From the NCBI GenBank assembly GCA_002409675.1, contig DHOB01000037.1, positions 13,099 to 24,469 of the forward strand: a DNA stretch of 11,371 nucleotides. Reading direction: 5' to 3'. This document shows, piece after piece, positions 1-6,009 of the stretch. A program made the position numbers and the translations under genes. How positions within the stretch are numbered: the stretch's first letter is position 1; each line of letters begins with the position of its first letter. Source of the stretch: Ruminococcaceae bacterium UBA5401. GTDB taxonomy: Bacteria; Bacillota; Clostridia; Oscillospirales; Acutalibacteraceae. The notes under the pieces were generated by a model. It was given only the letters and a program-made list of their open reading frames with translations. It was not told where the DNA came from and did not search any database.

Positions 1-530
1 TCAAACAGCTCGGCGAGCATCTCCGCAGTCGGCTCGGCACACCGATCGACTGAAGGACAGCCGGAGCGCTCGATTTCCGCCTGCTTCTCCGCCATCCGGG
101 AAACGGCGCCGTCGATTTCCGGATGCTTTTTGGCCGCCCGGCGGCGCGCATGCGCGGCGGCCGGCAGAAGCGCCCGGTAAAGCAGGCCCTTCCAGAACGG
201 AGAATCCGCGATGTCGTCCCGCAGCTTGAAATACGACAGCAGCACCGCGGCGGCGGCCGCGGCGCTCAGTTCCCGCTCCGAGCCGCGAAAGAAAACGCAC
301 GTTTTCAGCGGGTTGACGGCACAGCGCCCTCTGGAAAAGCGCAGGCGCTCCCCGCCCGCGAGCGACAGCAGCACCGTCAAATAGAAAGTGCAGTCGTAAT
401 TCAGCGCGAGCCTTGCGGCAAAACCGTACTCTTTTCCCAGCCGGCTGCAAAGCGCGCAGTAGACGCCGCGGTATTCCTCGAACTCCCGGACGAGCAGCTC
501 CGATTTCTGCGGCCGCACATAGCCAAACAA
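1..530 (-). CDS. DUF5685-like conserved protein, 3' part missing
   Basis: The minus-strand frame that begins at a TTG at 530 is open to the left edge and encodes 176 residues, beginning (M)FGYVRPQKSELLVREFEEYR. The N-terminus, followed by a GVYCALCSRLG segment and NYDCTFY, resembles the Clostridia family annotated as DUF5685. Those proteins start MFGYVRP, carry several conserved cysteines near the N-terminus and have no assigned function. The TTG is chosen because a TGA lies three codons upstream in frame, no ATG is available, and a GAGGG SD sits 10 nt before it (541-545). Visible cysteines include two three residues apart near residue 27 (CALC), which could bind metal or cofactor; that is inference. 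The helical Ala/Arg-rich middle (AAAHARRRAAKKH) and the KLRDDIADS segment are loosely prenyltransferase-like, but I would not assign a reaction. Another minus frame is also open here but has a shadow-like Arg/Gly/Ala composition. The family call rests on remembered similarity. Confidence 0.72.
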   Translation of the reverse strand, partial: MFGYVRPQKSELLVREFEEYRGVYCALCSRLGKEYGFAARLALNYDCTFYLTVLLSLAGGERLRFSRGRCAVNPLKTCVFFRGSERELSAAAAAAVLLSYFKLRDDIADSPFWKGLLYRALLPAAAHARRRAAKKHPEIDGAVSRMAEKQAEIERSGCPSVDRCAEPTAEMLAELF

Positions 531-580
531 TAAAAATCAACCCTCATACTTTCTGTGCCCCTTGCAATCCTCTCTATTCT

Positions 581-611
581 ACTATAACCGATTCACGCAT
601 TTAATTAACAA
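581..611 (-). promoter_or_regulatory. Possible promoter of the DUF5685-like gene
   Basis: On the minus strand TTGTTA (611-606) lies 19 nt upstream of TATAGT (586-581), in the only AT-rich patch before the gene. The spacing is longer than ideal, so this is only a candidate. It would give a leader of roughly 45 nt. Confidence 0.3.
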
Positions 612-751
612 TCTATGAACTTTTGCGCCGGCCGCAGGCATCAGGCGCCCTGTTCCGCTTTCAGAAGCCGAAAATGCGGCACCGGCCGGCCAAGATTCCG
701 TTTATAAATCCGCGGGGGAAGATTCCAGAAACTCCAGGGCGCTTTTCCCCC

Positions 752-780
752 TTTAAAACGGGAAGGGAATCGGGTATACT
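752..780 (+). promoter_or_regulatory. Putative sigma-A promoter of the aldo/keto reductase gene
   Basis: TTTAAA (752-757) is followed after 17 nt by TATACT (775-780). The -10 box matches the consensus at five of six positions and the -35 box at four of six. It would start transcription near 787, about 65 nt before the start codon. Confidence 0.55.
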
Positions 781-790
781 GAAAGGAAGC

Positions 791-818
791 GCGGCGGATA
801 TTCCGACGGAGCCGCCGC
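791..818 (+). other. Leader hairpin of the aldo/keto reductase transcript
   Basis: GCGGCGG (791-797) pairs with CCGCCGC (812-818), and an inner TCC/GGA pairing is possible. The hairpin would form almost at the 5' end of the predicted transcript. No T-run follows, so it is not a terminator; it may stabilise the 5' end. Its function is unknown. Confidence 0.35.
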
Positions 819-852
819 ATGGAAGTCCTTAAAAAGCAAAAGGGGGATTTTT

Positions 853-1698
853 ATGGCACCGAACATTCCGGAAATCGTCCTGAACGACGGCCTCACGCTG
901 CCCGCCGTGGGGTTCGGCACCTACCGCCTGAACGGAGCGGAGGGCGTGCACGCGATGCTCTCCGCAATCGACGCGGGCTACCGCCTGCTGGACTCGGCCT
1001 TCAACTATGAAAACGAGGGCGCGGTCGGCGAGGCCGTGCGCCGCAGCAGCGTTCCCCGCGAGCAGCTGCGCATCGCCTCCAAGCTGCCGGGAAGGCACCA
1101 CCGCTACCGCGAGGCGATTGCGGCGATTCAGGAATCGCTGTACCGCGCGGGTCTGAATTACTACGACCTTTATCTGATCCACTGGCCGAACCCCAGCAAA
1201 GACCTCTATGTGGAGGCGTGGCAGGCCCTGATCAGCGCAAGGCAGTGGGGGCTGGTCCGCTCCATCGGCGTCTGCAACTTTCTGCCGGAGCACATCGAGC
1301 GCCTGATAAAGGAGACCGGCGTCACGCCGAGCGTGGACCAGGTGGAGCTGCACCCGCTGTTCGCCCAGCAGAAGCAGCTGGAATGGGACCGCGCACACGG
1401 CATCCTGACGGAATCCTGGAGCCCGCTCGGCCGCAAATCGGCGGAGCTGTTCGGCAGCAGCACGCTTCAGTCGATCGCCAGGGCGCGCGGAAAGACCGTG
1501 CCGCAGATCATCCTGCGCTGGCACGTTCAGCGCGGCGCGCTGCCCATCCCGAAGTCGGCTTCCCCCGAGCGGCAGCGCGAGAACCTCGCCCTGTTCGATT
1601 TTGAGCTGAGCCGGCAGGATATGGACGCCATCACCGCGCTGAGCCGCCCGGACGGGCGCTACAACAACCAGGACCCGGCCGTCTATGAGGAATTTTGA
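853..1698 (+). CDS. Aldo/keto reductase
   Basis: This 281-residue cytoplasmic NAD(P)H-dependent oxidoreductase belongs to the aldo/keto reductase superfamily, which has a TIM-barrel fold and reduces aldehydes and ketones. The catalytic tetrad is complete: D47 in LLDSAFNYENE, Y52, K77 in IASKLPG and H110 in YLIHWPNP. Other family marks are GFGTYRL near residue 20, SIGVCNF at 137-143, VDQVELHP at 161-168, and the cofactor-phosphate region IPKSASPERQREN at 232-244. Length and domain layout match the dkgA/YvgN-type short reductases, but the substrate cannot be read from the sequence. The ATG at 853 has a strong AGGGGG SD about 7 nt upstream. The gene is monocistronic: it has its own promoter upstream, a palindromic terminator-like element downstream, and a convergent neighbour. 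The ATG at 819 is out of frame and is not used for this protein. Confidence 0.95.
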   Translation: MAPNIPEIVLNDGLTLPAVGFGTYRLNGAEGVHAMLSAIDAGYRLLDSAFNYENEGAVGEAVRRSSVPREQLRIASKLPGRHHRYREAIAAIQESLYRAGLNYYDLYLIHWPNPSKDLYVEAWQALISARQWGLVRSIGVCNFLPEHIERLIKETGVTPSVDQVELHPLFAQQKQLEWDRAHGILTESWSPLGRKSAELFGSSTLQSIARARGKTVPQIILRWHVQRGALPIPKSASPERQRENLALFDFELSRQDMDAITALSRPDGRYNNQDPAVYEEF

Positions 1699-1719
1699 GG
1701 CGATATCCCCGGCAACCGC

Positions 1720-1755
1720 TCCGGGCCGCGGACTTTTAAAAGCCCGCGGCCCGGA
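1720..1755. terminator. Near-perfect 36-bp palindrome, probable bidirectional terminator
   Basis: TCCGGGCCGCGG (1720-1731) and CCGCGGCCCGGA (1744-1755) are perfect inverted repeats. Inside them, CTTTT/AAAAG extends the symmetry, leaving one mismatched pair (1732/1743). The element lies between the convergent aldo/keto reductase and nfnB. The plus strand continues with ATTTCATTC, a weak U-tract; the minus strand has none outside the stem. Termination is therefore likelier for the reductase transcript, and the bidirectional role is inferred from symmetry and position. Confidence 0.6.
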
Positions 1756-1768
1756 ATTTCATTCAGAG

Positions 1769-1785
1769 GCCGCCCCCCGGGCGGC
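1769..1785 (-). terminator. GC hairpin directly after the nfnB stop codon
   Basis: GCCGCCC (1769-1775) and GGGCGGC (1779-1785) form a 7-bp stem with a 3-nt loop that abuts the stop codon of nfnB. No U-run follows, so it may protect the mRNA 3' end or act with the larger palindrome downstream. Confidence 0.35.
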
Positions 1786-3177
1786 TCAGGACTTCGCCCG
1801 GATATAGCGGTCGATGGATTTTGCGGCGTCTTTTCCGCCGCCCATGGCGAGGATGACCGTCGCGGCTCCGCTCACGGCGTCGCCGGCGGCATAGACGCCC
1901 TCGCGCGTCGTCTCCATCGTGTTGTCCTTCACGACGATGCAGCCGCGCTCGTTGGCCTCCAGCCCTTTGGTCGCCGAGCGAATCAGCGGGTTGGGCGAGT
2001 TGCCGATCGCCATCACGACGCAGTCGACGGGCAGCGAGAAGTTGGAGCCCTCAATCGGAATGGGCCTGCGGCGGCCGGAAGAATCCGGCTCGCCGAGTTT
2101 CATATGGATGCATTCGATGGAGGCCACCCGGCCGTTCTCGTCCCCGTGGATTTTGACCGGATTGGAGAGAAAGTCGAAGATAACCCCCTCTTCCTTCGCG
2201 TGGTGGACTTCCTCCCGGCGCGCCGGCATCTGCTCTTCCGCGCGCCGATACACGACGGAGACCGTTTCGGCGCCCAGGCGCAGGGCCGTGCGCGCCGCGT
2301 CCATCGTCACGTTGCCGCCGCCGACGACGGCGACTTTCTTCGGCTTGAGAATCGGCGTGTCGTAATCCTGCCGGTAAGCCTTCATCAGGTTGACCCGCGT
2401 GAGGAACTCGTTGGCGGAGTAGACGCCCACAAGGCCCTCCCCCGGGATGTTCATGAACCTCGGAAGGCCGGCCCCCGTGCCGATGAACACGGCCTCAAAG
2501 GCGTTCTCGAACAGCTCGTCGACCGAAAGGACCTTGCCGATCACCATGTCCGTTTCAATCTTGACGCCCTGCCGCCGGAGGCTGTCGATCTCCCGCTGCA
2601 CAATCTCCTTGGGCAGGCGGAACTGCGGGATGCCGTACATCAGCACGCCGCCGGCGGCGTGCAGGGCCTCGAACACCGTGACCGAGTACCCCATGGCGGC
2701 AAGGTCGCCCGCGCAGGTCAGGCCAGCCGGCCCGGACCCCACCACGGCGACCTTATGCCCGTTCTTTTCGACCTTGTACTGCTCGTCCCTGCCGTGCTTC
2801 ATGTGCCAGTCGGCGGCGAAGCGCTCCAGCCGGCCGATGCCGACCGGGTCTCCCCTGCGCCCGCGGACGCAGTTCTTCTCGCACTGGTTCTCCTGCGGGC
2901 ACACGCGCCCGCACACGGCGGGCAGCGAATTCGTCAGCCGGATGGTGTGGTAGGCGCCCTCCGCATCCCCCTGCGCGATGGAGCGGATGAAATCCGGGAT
3001 ATGCACGCCCACCGGGCAGCCGCCGACGCACGGCTGGTTTTTGCAGTGCAGGCAGCGCGCGGCCTCCCGCTTCGCCAGCTCCTCCGTGTAGCCGAGGGCC
3101 ACCTCGTCGAAGTTCTTGCTGCGGACCTCCGGCGCCTGTTCGGGCATCGGGGTCTTGTGAGGATTCATATCAGGCAT
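1786..3177 (-). CDS. nfnB: NADPH-dependent glutamate synthase-like / NfnB-type FAD-iron-sulfur oxidoreductase
   Basis: The 463-residue protein is the large subunit of an NfnAB-type complex, the soluble NADH-dependent reduced ferredoxin:NADP+ oxidoreductase. It is homologous to the small subunit of glutamate synthase (GltD). Eight cysteines in the N-terminal part (42, 45, 50, 54, 89, 93, 99, 103; CLHCKNQPCVGGC and CGRVCPQENQCEKNC) fit two [4Fe-4S] clusters. An FAD-binding VAVVGSGPAGLTCAGDL lies at 143-159, an NAD(P)-binding VAVVGGGNVTMDAAR at 282-296, and the C-terminal FAD signature GVYAAGDAVSGAATV at 427-441. The ATG at 3177 is preferred because MPDMNPHKTPMPEQ looks like family N-termini and GAGGA lies about 9 nt upstream; the frame's upstream extension is shadow sequence from nfnA. 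The start overlaps the end of nfnA by 8 nt, which suggests translational coupling. No gltB-like large subunit is adjacent, so a bifurcating transhydrogenase is likelier than glutamate synthase. Confidence 0.88.
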   Translation of the reverse strand: MPDMNPHKTPMPEQAPEVRSKNFDEVALGYTEELAKREAARCLHCKNQPCVGGCPVGVHIPDFIRSIAQGDAEGAYHTIRLTNSLPAVCGRVCPQENQCEKNCVRGRRGDPVGIGRLERFAADWHMKHGRDEQYKVEKNGHKVAVVGSGPAGLTCAGDLAAMGYSVTVFEALHAAGGVLMYGIPQFRLPKEIVQREIDSLRRQGVKIETDMVIGKVLSVDELFENAFEAVFIGTGAGLPRFMNIPGEGLVGVYSANEFLTRVNLMKAYRQDYDTPILKPKKVAVVGGGNVTMDAARTALRLGAETVSVVYRRAEEQMPARREEVHHAKEEGVIFDFLSNPVKIHGDENGRVASIECIHMKLGEPDSSGRRRPIPIEGSNFSLPVDCVVMAIGNSPNPLIRSATKGLEANERGCIVVKDNTMETTREGVYAAGDAVSGAATVILAMGGGKDAAKSIDRYIRAKS

Positions 3178-4018
3178 TTTTGGCTTCCTCCAGTAGGCGG
3201 CATTTGAACTCCTGCGCGGACTTCCGCTCCATTTCCGAATAGGTTCTGGAGCGCCGGATCGCCTCGTCGAAGTCCACTTCCTGCCCGTCGAAATCGGGGC
3301 CGTCCACACAGGCGAACCGGGTCTTTCCGCCGACGGTCAGCCGGCAGCCGCCGCACATGCCGGTCCCGTCAATCATGATGGGGTTCATGCTGATGATGGT
3401 CTTGATGCCGTACTTTTTGGTCAGGTTGCAGACGGCGCGCATCATCACGAGCGGACCGATGGCGACGACAAGGTCATAGCCCGCCCCCGCCTCGATGTTC
3501 TTTTTGAGCGCGTCGGTCACGAACCCCTTGTGTCCGTTGGAGCCGTCGTCCGTCATGAGAAACAGCCGGTCGCTCGCCGCCCGCATCTCATCCTCCAGGA
3601 TAATCAGGTCTTTGGTGCGGAACCCGGCGATGATGTCCACCTTCGCGCCCCGGGCATGCAAGGTCTTGGCCTGCGGATACGCGATGGCGCAGCCGGCCCC
3701 GCCGCCGATGACCGCGGCGTTCTGGTACCCCTCCAGGTGGGAGGGCTTCCCCAGCGGACCGACGAAGTCGAGGATGGAATCCCCCTCGTTCAGCTGGTCC
3801 AGCAGCAGGGTTGTCTTGCCGACGATCTGGTAAATGATCGTCACCGTGCCCTGCTCCCTGTCGTAGTCGGCAATGGTCAGCGGGATTCTCTCGCCCTGCT
3901 CGTTCACGCGCAAGATGATGAACTGACCCGCATGGGCCTTTCTGGCAATCAAAGGAGCCCGTACCACCATAAGGGTCATGGAATCGTTCAGCCTGCGCTT
4001 TTTCAGGATTGGGAACAT
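3170..4018 (-). CDS. nfnA: NfnA-type / dihydroorotate dehydrogenase electron transfer-like FAD-[2Fe-2S] subunit
   Basis: This 282-residue protein is the small subunit partner of nfnB. It belongs to the ferredoxin-NADP reductase-like family that also includes the electron-transfer subunit of dihydroorotate dehydrogenase B and sulfide dehydrogenase. Visible parts are an N-terminal FAD beta-barrel with RIPLTIADYD at 44-53, a nucleotide-binding AAVIGGGAGCAIAYPQAK at 101-118, and a C-terminal cluster motif with C222, C225 and C237 (GTGMCGGCRLTVGG, then ACVDGPDFDG). Known Nfn small subunits hold a [2Fe-2S] cluster with three Cys and one Asp; D217 just before GTGMCG is the natural candidate here. 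The ATG at 4018 has AAGGAGAGG ending 7 nt upstream. It is the first gene of a two-gene operon with its own promoter and a leader of about 40 nt. With nfnB it would couple NADH and reduced ferredoxin oxidation to NADP+ reduction. A SudA/SudB-like role is the main alternative. Confidence 0.87.
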   Translation of the reverse strand: MFPILKKRRLNDSMTLMVVRAPLIARKAHAGQFIILRVNEQGERIPLTIADYDREQGTVTIIYQIVGKTTLLLDQLNEGDSILDFVGPLGKPSHLEGYQNAAVIGGGAGCAIAYPQAKTLHARGAKVDIIAGFRTKDLIILEDEMRAASDRLFLMTDDGSNGHKGFVTDALKKNIEAGAGYDLVVAIGPLVMMRAVCNLTKKYGIKTIISMNPIMIDGTGMCGGCRLTVGGKTRFACVDGPDFDGQEVDFDEAIRRSRTYSEMERKSAQEFKCRLLEEAKNA

Positions 4019-4067
4019 GATTAGGCCTCTCCTTCCCGCAGAATTGAACACTGATTTCTGCATCCTT

Positions 4068-4097
4068 ATTATACACGTTTTCCCGGCCGCATTGCAA
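4068..4097 (-). promoter_or_regulatory. Putative sigma-A promoter of nfnA-nfnB
   Basis: On the minus strand a perfect TATAAT (4073-4068) lies 18 nt downstream of TTGCAA (4097-4092). Transcription would start near 4061, leaving about 43 nt before the nfnA ATG. The -35 box and the next six bases are identical to those of the sdaAB promoter. Confidence 0.7.
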
Positions 4098-4099
4098 CC

Positions 4100-4121
4100 G
4101 AAAAAAGCCCTATCTTTTTTC
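4100..4121. repeat. AT-rich inverted repeat between the mreB terminator and the nfnA -35 box
   Basis: GAAAAAAG (4100-4107) and CTTTTTTC (4114-4121) are perfect 8-nt inverted repeats separated by CCCTAT. The repeat ends two bases upstream of the nfnA -35 box. It could be an operator, an UP-like A/T tract, or a back-up terminator (GGGCTTTTTTC on the minus strand) for mreB. Confidence 0.4.
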
Positions 4122-4128
4122 TGCTTAC

Positions 4129-4157
4129 AAAAAAAGAATGCGGCCCCCGCGCCGCAT
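4129..4157 (-). terminator. Intrinsic terminator of mreB
   Basis: Read on the minus strand, ATGCGGC (4157-4151), a GCGGGG loop and GCCGCAT (4144-4138) form a 7-bp stem, followed by TCTTTTTTT (4137-4129). It begins 2 nt after the mreB stop codon and separates mreB from the nfnA promoter. Confidence 0.88.
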
Positions 4158-4159
4158 CA

Positions 4160-5185
4160 TCAGTAGGCCGCGCTCAGCGGGTTCGGGACGCCGTACGCCT
4201 TGTTTTCGAGGTCGTCGATAAACTGGATGGCCTTGCCCGCCCCCAGCGCCACGCAGTCCTGCGGGTCGTCGGCCACGGTAACCTTCATCCTCGTCTTTTT
4301 GGCCAGGAGCCTGTCCAGCCCATAGAGCATGGCCGAGCCGCCCGTGAGGACCATGCCGTCGGTGTAGATGTCGCCCATCAGCTCCGGCGGCGTTTTTTCC
4401 AGCATCTCCTGAATTGTGCGGACAATCTGCATGGCGCTGTCGATCAGCGCCTCCAGCGCCTCGTCGCTGGAAAGGTCCACCCACTGCGGCAGACCGGTCA
4501 TGGCGTTGCGGCCCTTGACGCGGAAAGTGAGCAGCTCCTTGCGCGGGAACACGCAGCCGACGGCGATTTTCGCACTCTCCGCCATGCGCTGGCCGATAAT
4601 CAGGTTGTATTTGCGGCGGATGTATTTGACGATGGCCCCGTCGAACGCATTCCCCGCCACTTTCAGGGAGCGCGAAACGGCGATGCCCCGGAGCGAAAGG
4701 ACCGCCATGTCCGTCGTGCCGCCGCCGACGTCCACCACCAGCACGCCGTGCGGGGCCGAAATGTCCATCCCGGCCCCCATGGCCGCCGCGACCGGCTCCT
4801 CAATCAGGCAGATTTTGCGCATCCCGGCCGCGCTGACGGCGTCCACCACCGCGCGTTTTTCCACTTCCGTAATCTTGCAGGGCACGCTGACCACCACGCG
4901 GGGCATCACGACGCGCCCCGCGTTGATTTTCTTGAGGTACACGGAAATCAGATACCGCGCAAGGTCAAAGTCTGAAATCACGCCGCCGGAAAGCGGGTGG
5001 GAAACCCGTATCCGGGCCGAGGTGCGCCCCACCATGGCATACGCTTCCCTGCCGGTCGCGACCACCGCGTTCGTTTCGGCGTTCACCGCCACGACGGCGG
5101 GCTCGTTCAGAACGATTCCCTTTCCGTCCAGATAAATTTTAACGTTAGAAGTTCCGAGATCTATCGCGATATCCGTACTCAGCAC
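4160..5185 (-). CDS. mreB: Rod-shape determining protein, MreB/Mbl family
   Basis: The product is a bacterial actin homologue that polymerises on the inner face of the membrane and guides lateral-wall synthesis. With the GTG start it has 341 residues, the usual family length. Phosphate-1 motif DLGTSN is at 9-14, phosphate-2 VDVGGGTTD at 151-159, LIEEPVAAAMGAG at 127-139, and the adenosine motif LTGGSAM at 280-286. The start is unclear: GTG at 5185 fits the family N-terminus (MLSTDIAIDLGT), but the AAGGGA SD abuts it with no spacing. The only other in-frame start upstream is a TTG at 5251 without an SD, and it would add 22 atypical residues. No mreC, mreD or minCD neighbours are present, so this is a stand-alone copy that could equally be called mbl. 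It has its own consensus promoter and terminator. Confidence 0.9.
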   Translation of the reverse strand: MLSTDIAIDLGTSNVKIYLDGKGIVLNEPAVVAVNAETNAVVATGREAYAMVGRTSARIRVSHPLSGGVISDFDLARYLISVYLKKINAGRVVMPRVVVSVPCKITEVEKRAVVDAVSAAGMRKICLIEEPVAAAMGAGMDISAPHGVLVVDVGGGTTDMAVLSLRGIAVSRSLKVAGNAFDGAIVKYIRRKYNLIIGQRMAESAKIAVGCVFPRKELLTFRVKGRNAMTGLPQWVDLSSDEALEALIDSAMQIVRTIQEMLEKTPPELMGDIYTDGMVLTGGSAMLYGLDRLLAKKTRMKVTVADDPQDCVALGAGKAIQFIDDLENKAYGVPNPLSAAY

Positions 5186-5255
5186 TCCCTTGCATTCATT
5201 TTCAGGCCGCCTGCCGCCGACACCGGCGGAAGGCCGCGAAAACCGGTCCAAATTT

Positions 5256-5280
5256 ACCGGAAAAGCCGCATTTCCCCGGT
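5256..5280 (-). other. Hairpin in the mreB leader
   Basis: On the minus strand ACCGGGGAA(A) (5280-5271) can pair with TTTTCCGGT (5264-5256), using two G-U pairs. It lies in the roughly 120-nt predicted leader of mreB. No strong U-run follows on that strand, so I do not call it a terminator. Confidence 0.3.
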
Positions 5281-5310
5281 TTTTTAGTTTTTCTGCACCG
5301 TATTTGTTTT

Positions 5311-5339
5311 ATTATATTACATTGCGGGCTGCTTTTCAA
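5311..5339 (-). promoter_or_regulatory. Consensus sigma-A promoter of mreB inside the comF 3' end
   Basis: TTGAAA (5339-5334) and a perfect TATAAT (5316-5311) are separated by exactly 17 nt on the minus strand. The -35 box lies in the last codons of comF (Val-Glu-Lys) and the -10 box begins directly after the comF stop. Transcription would start near 5304, giving a leader of about 120 nt before mreB. Confidence 0.8.
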
Positions 5340-6009
5340 CCCGTTCCTCCGGGGTTCGCGCAACCGCGGCGCACGCGACGGACGCCGCGCCGCCCGCGAG
5401 CAGAGCCTCGCAGCACGCGGCCAGCGTGGCGCCTGTGGTCACGATGTCGTCGATGAGCAGAACCTGTTTTCCCGCGGCGCAGCCGCCGAGCGGGCGGTAA
5501 ACGCCGCGCACGTTGCGCGCGCGCTCCTCCCTGCCGAGAAGATGCTGGGGGCGGTTGTCCGCCGCCTTTTTCAGGCAGGCGGCATAGGGAAGGCCCAGCA
5601 CCGCCGCCGCGCGGCGGGCCACCAGCTCGGACTGGTTGTAGCCGCGCTCCCTGCGCCTTCGCTCCGAAAGGGGGACGGCCGTCACAAGCCCGGCGGGCGG
5701 CAGCTCCCGCCGAACGGCCCGCGCGAGCCGCTCCCCGTAAAATTCCGCGTACTGCCTGCGGCCGCCGAATTTAAAGCGGAGAATGGAATCCCGCACCCGG
5801 CCTTCGTAGGGATACAGAACCGCACAGGGGATATTCTGCCCGCAAACGCGCAGATTTACACCCGGCGTTTTCTCCGCCCGCTCCAGCTGTGCCGCGCACG
5901 CCTCGCAGACCGACGCGCCGGGCGCGACGATGCCGTCGCAGAGCACGCACCGCGGCGGAAAGAGCAGGTCCGCGCAGAACCGCAGCGCCTTTTCAAGCTT
6001 CCGGTTCAT
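5317..6009 (-). CDS. comF: ComF family phosphoribosyltransferase-like protein
   Basis: The 230-residue protein has the ComF/GntX layout. At the N-terminus is a zinc-ribbon-like CVLC (21-24) plus CEAC (35-38), and at the C-terminus a type I phosphoribosyltransferase domain with the PRPP loop VLLIDDIVTTGATL (183-196). The family hallmark RGYNQS is at 122-127, and PQHLLGREERARNV at 154-167 matches the conserved RxxQxxLxxxxRxxN region. In Bacillus the ComF family takes part in uptake of transforming single-stranded DNA. In Clostridia without the rest of the competence system its role is uncertain; no other competence gene lies in the window. The ATG at 6009 has AAGGGG about 8 nt upstream. The gene overlaps the end of recD2 by 17 nt, so the two are very likely co-transcribed and coupled. 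Confidence 0.92.
   Translation of the reverse strand: MNRKLEKALRFCADLLFPPRCVLCDGIVAPGASVCEACAAQLERAEKTPGVNLRVCGQNIPCAVLYPYEGRVRDSILRFKFGGRRQYAEFYGERLARAVRRELPPAGLVTAVPLSERRRRERGYNQSELVARRAAAVLGLPYAACLKKAADNRPQHLLGREERARNVRGVYRPLGGCAAGKQVLLIDDIVTTGATLAACCEALLAGGAASVACAAVARTPEERVEKQPAM

Larger units (their letters stand above)
541..852. other. Divergent intergenic region
   Basis: This 312-bp region lies between the leftward DUF5685-like gene and the rightward aldo/keto reductase, so it must hold both promoters and leaders. The part near 560-620 is AT-rich and the rest is GC-rich. Open frames here have no family resemblance and no good SD, and I see no RNA gene. Confidence 0.6.

Noticed and set aside
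1..540. Open minus-strand frame of about 179 codons starting at 540
   Set aside because: Its composition is rich in Arg, Gly and Ala and it has no family look; the frame from the TTG at 530 gives a recognisable protein.
562..588. TTGCAA followed by TATAAC on the plus strand as a promoter for the aldo/keto reductase
   Set aside because: The spacer is only 15 nt and the site lies about 265 nt from the start codon; the 752-780 pair is better in spacing and position.
819..1010. Small frame starting with ATG at 819, overlapping the aldo/keto reductase
   Set aside because: Its sequence turns into shadow translation of the reductase after a few codons, and the reductase has its own strong SD and start.
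3178..3309. 44-residue N-terminal extension of nfnB
   Set aside because: It lies in the nfnA coding sequence, has no family similarity, and a well-placed SD precedes the ATG at 3177.
5256..5287. Plus-strand terminator ending in a T-run at 5280-5285
   Set aside because: On the plus strand the stem has two A-C mismatches and no plus-strand gene lies upstream to terminate.
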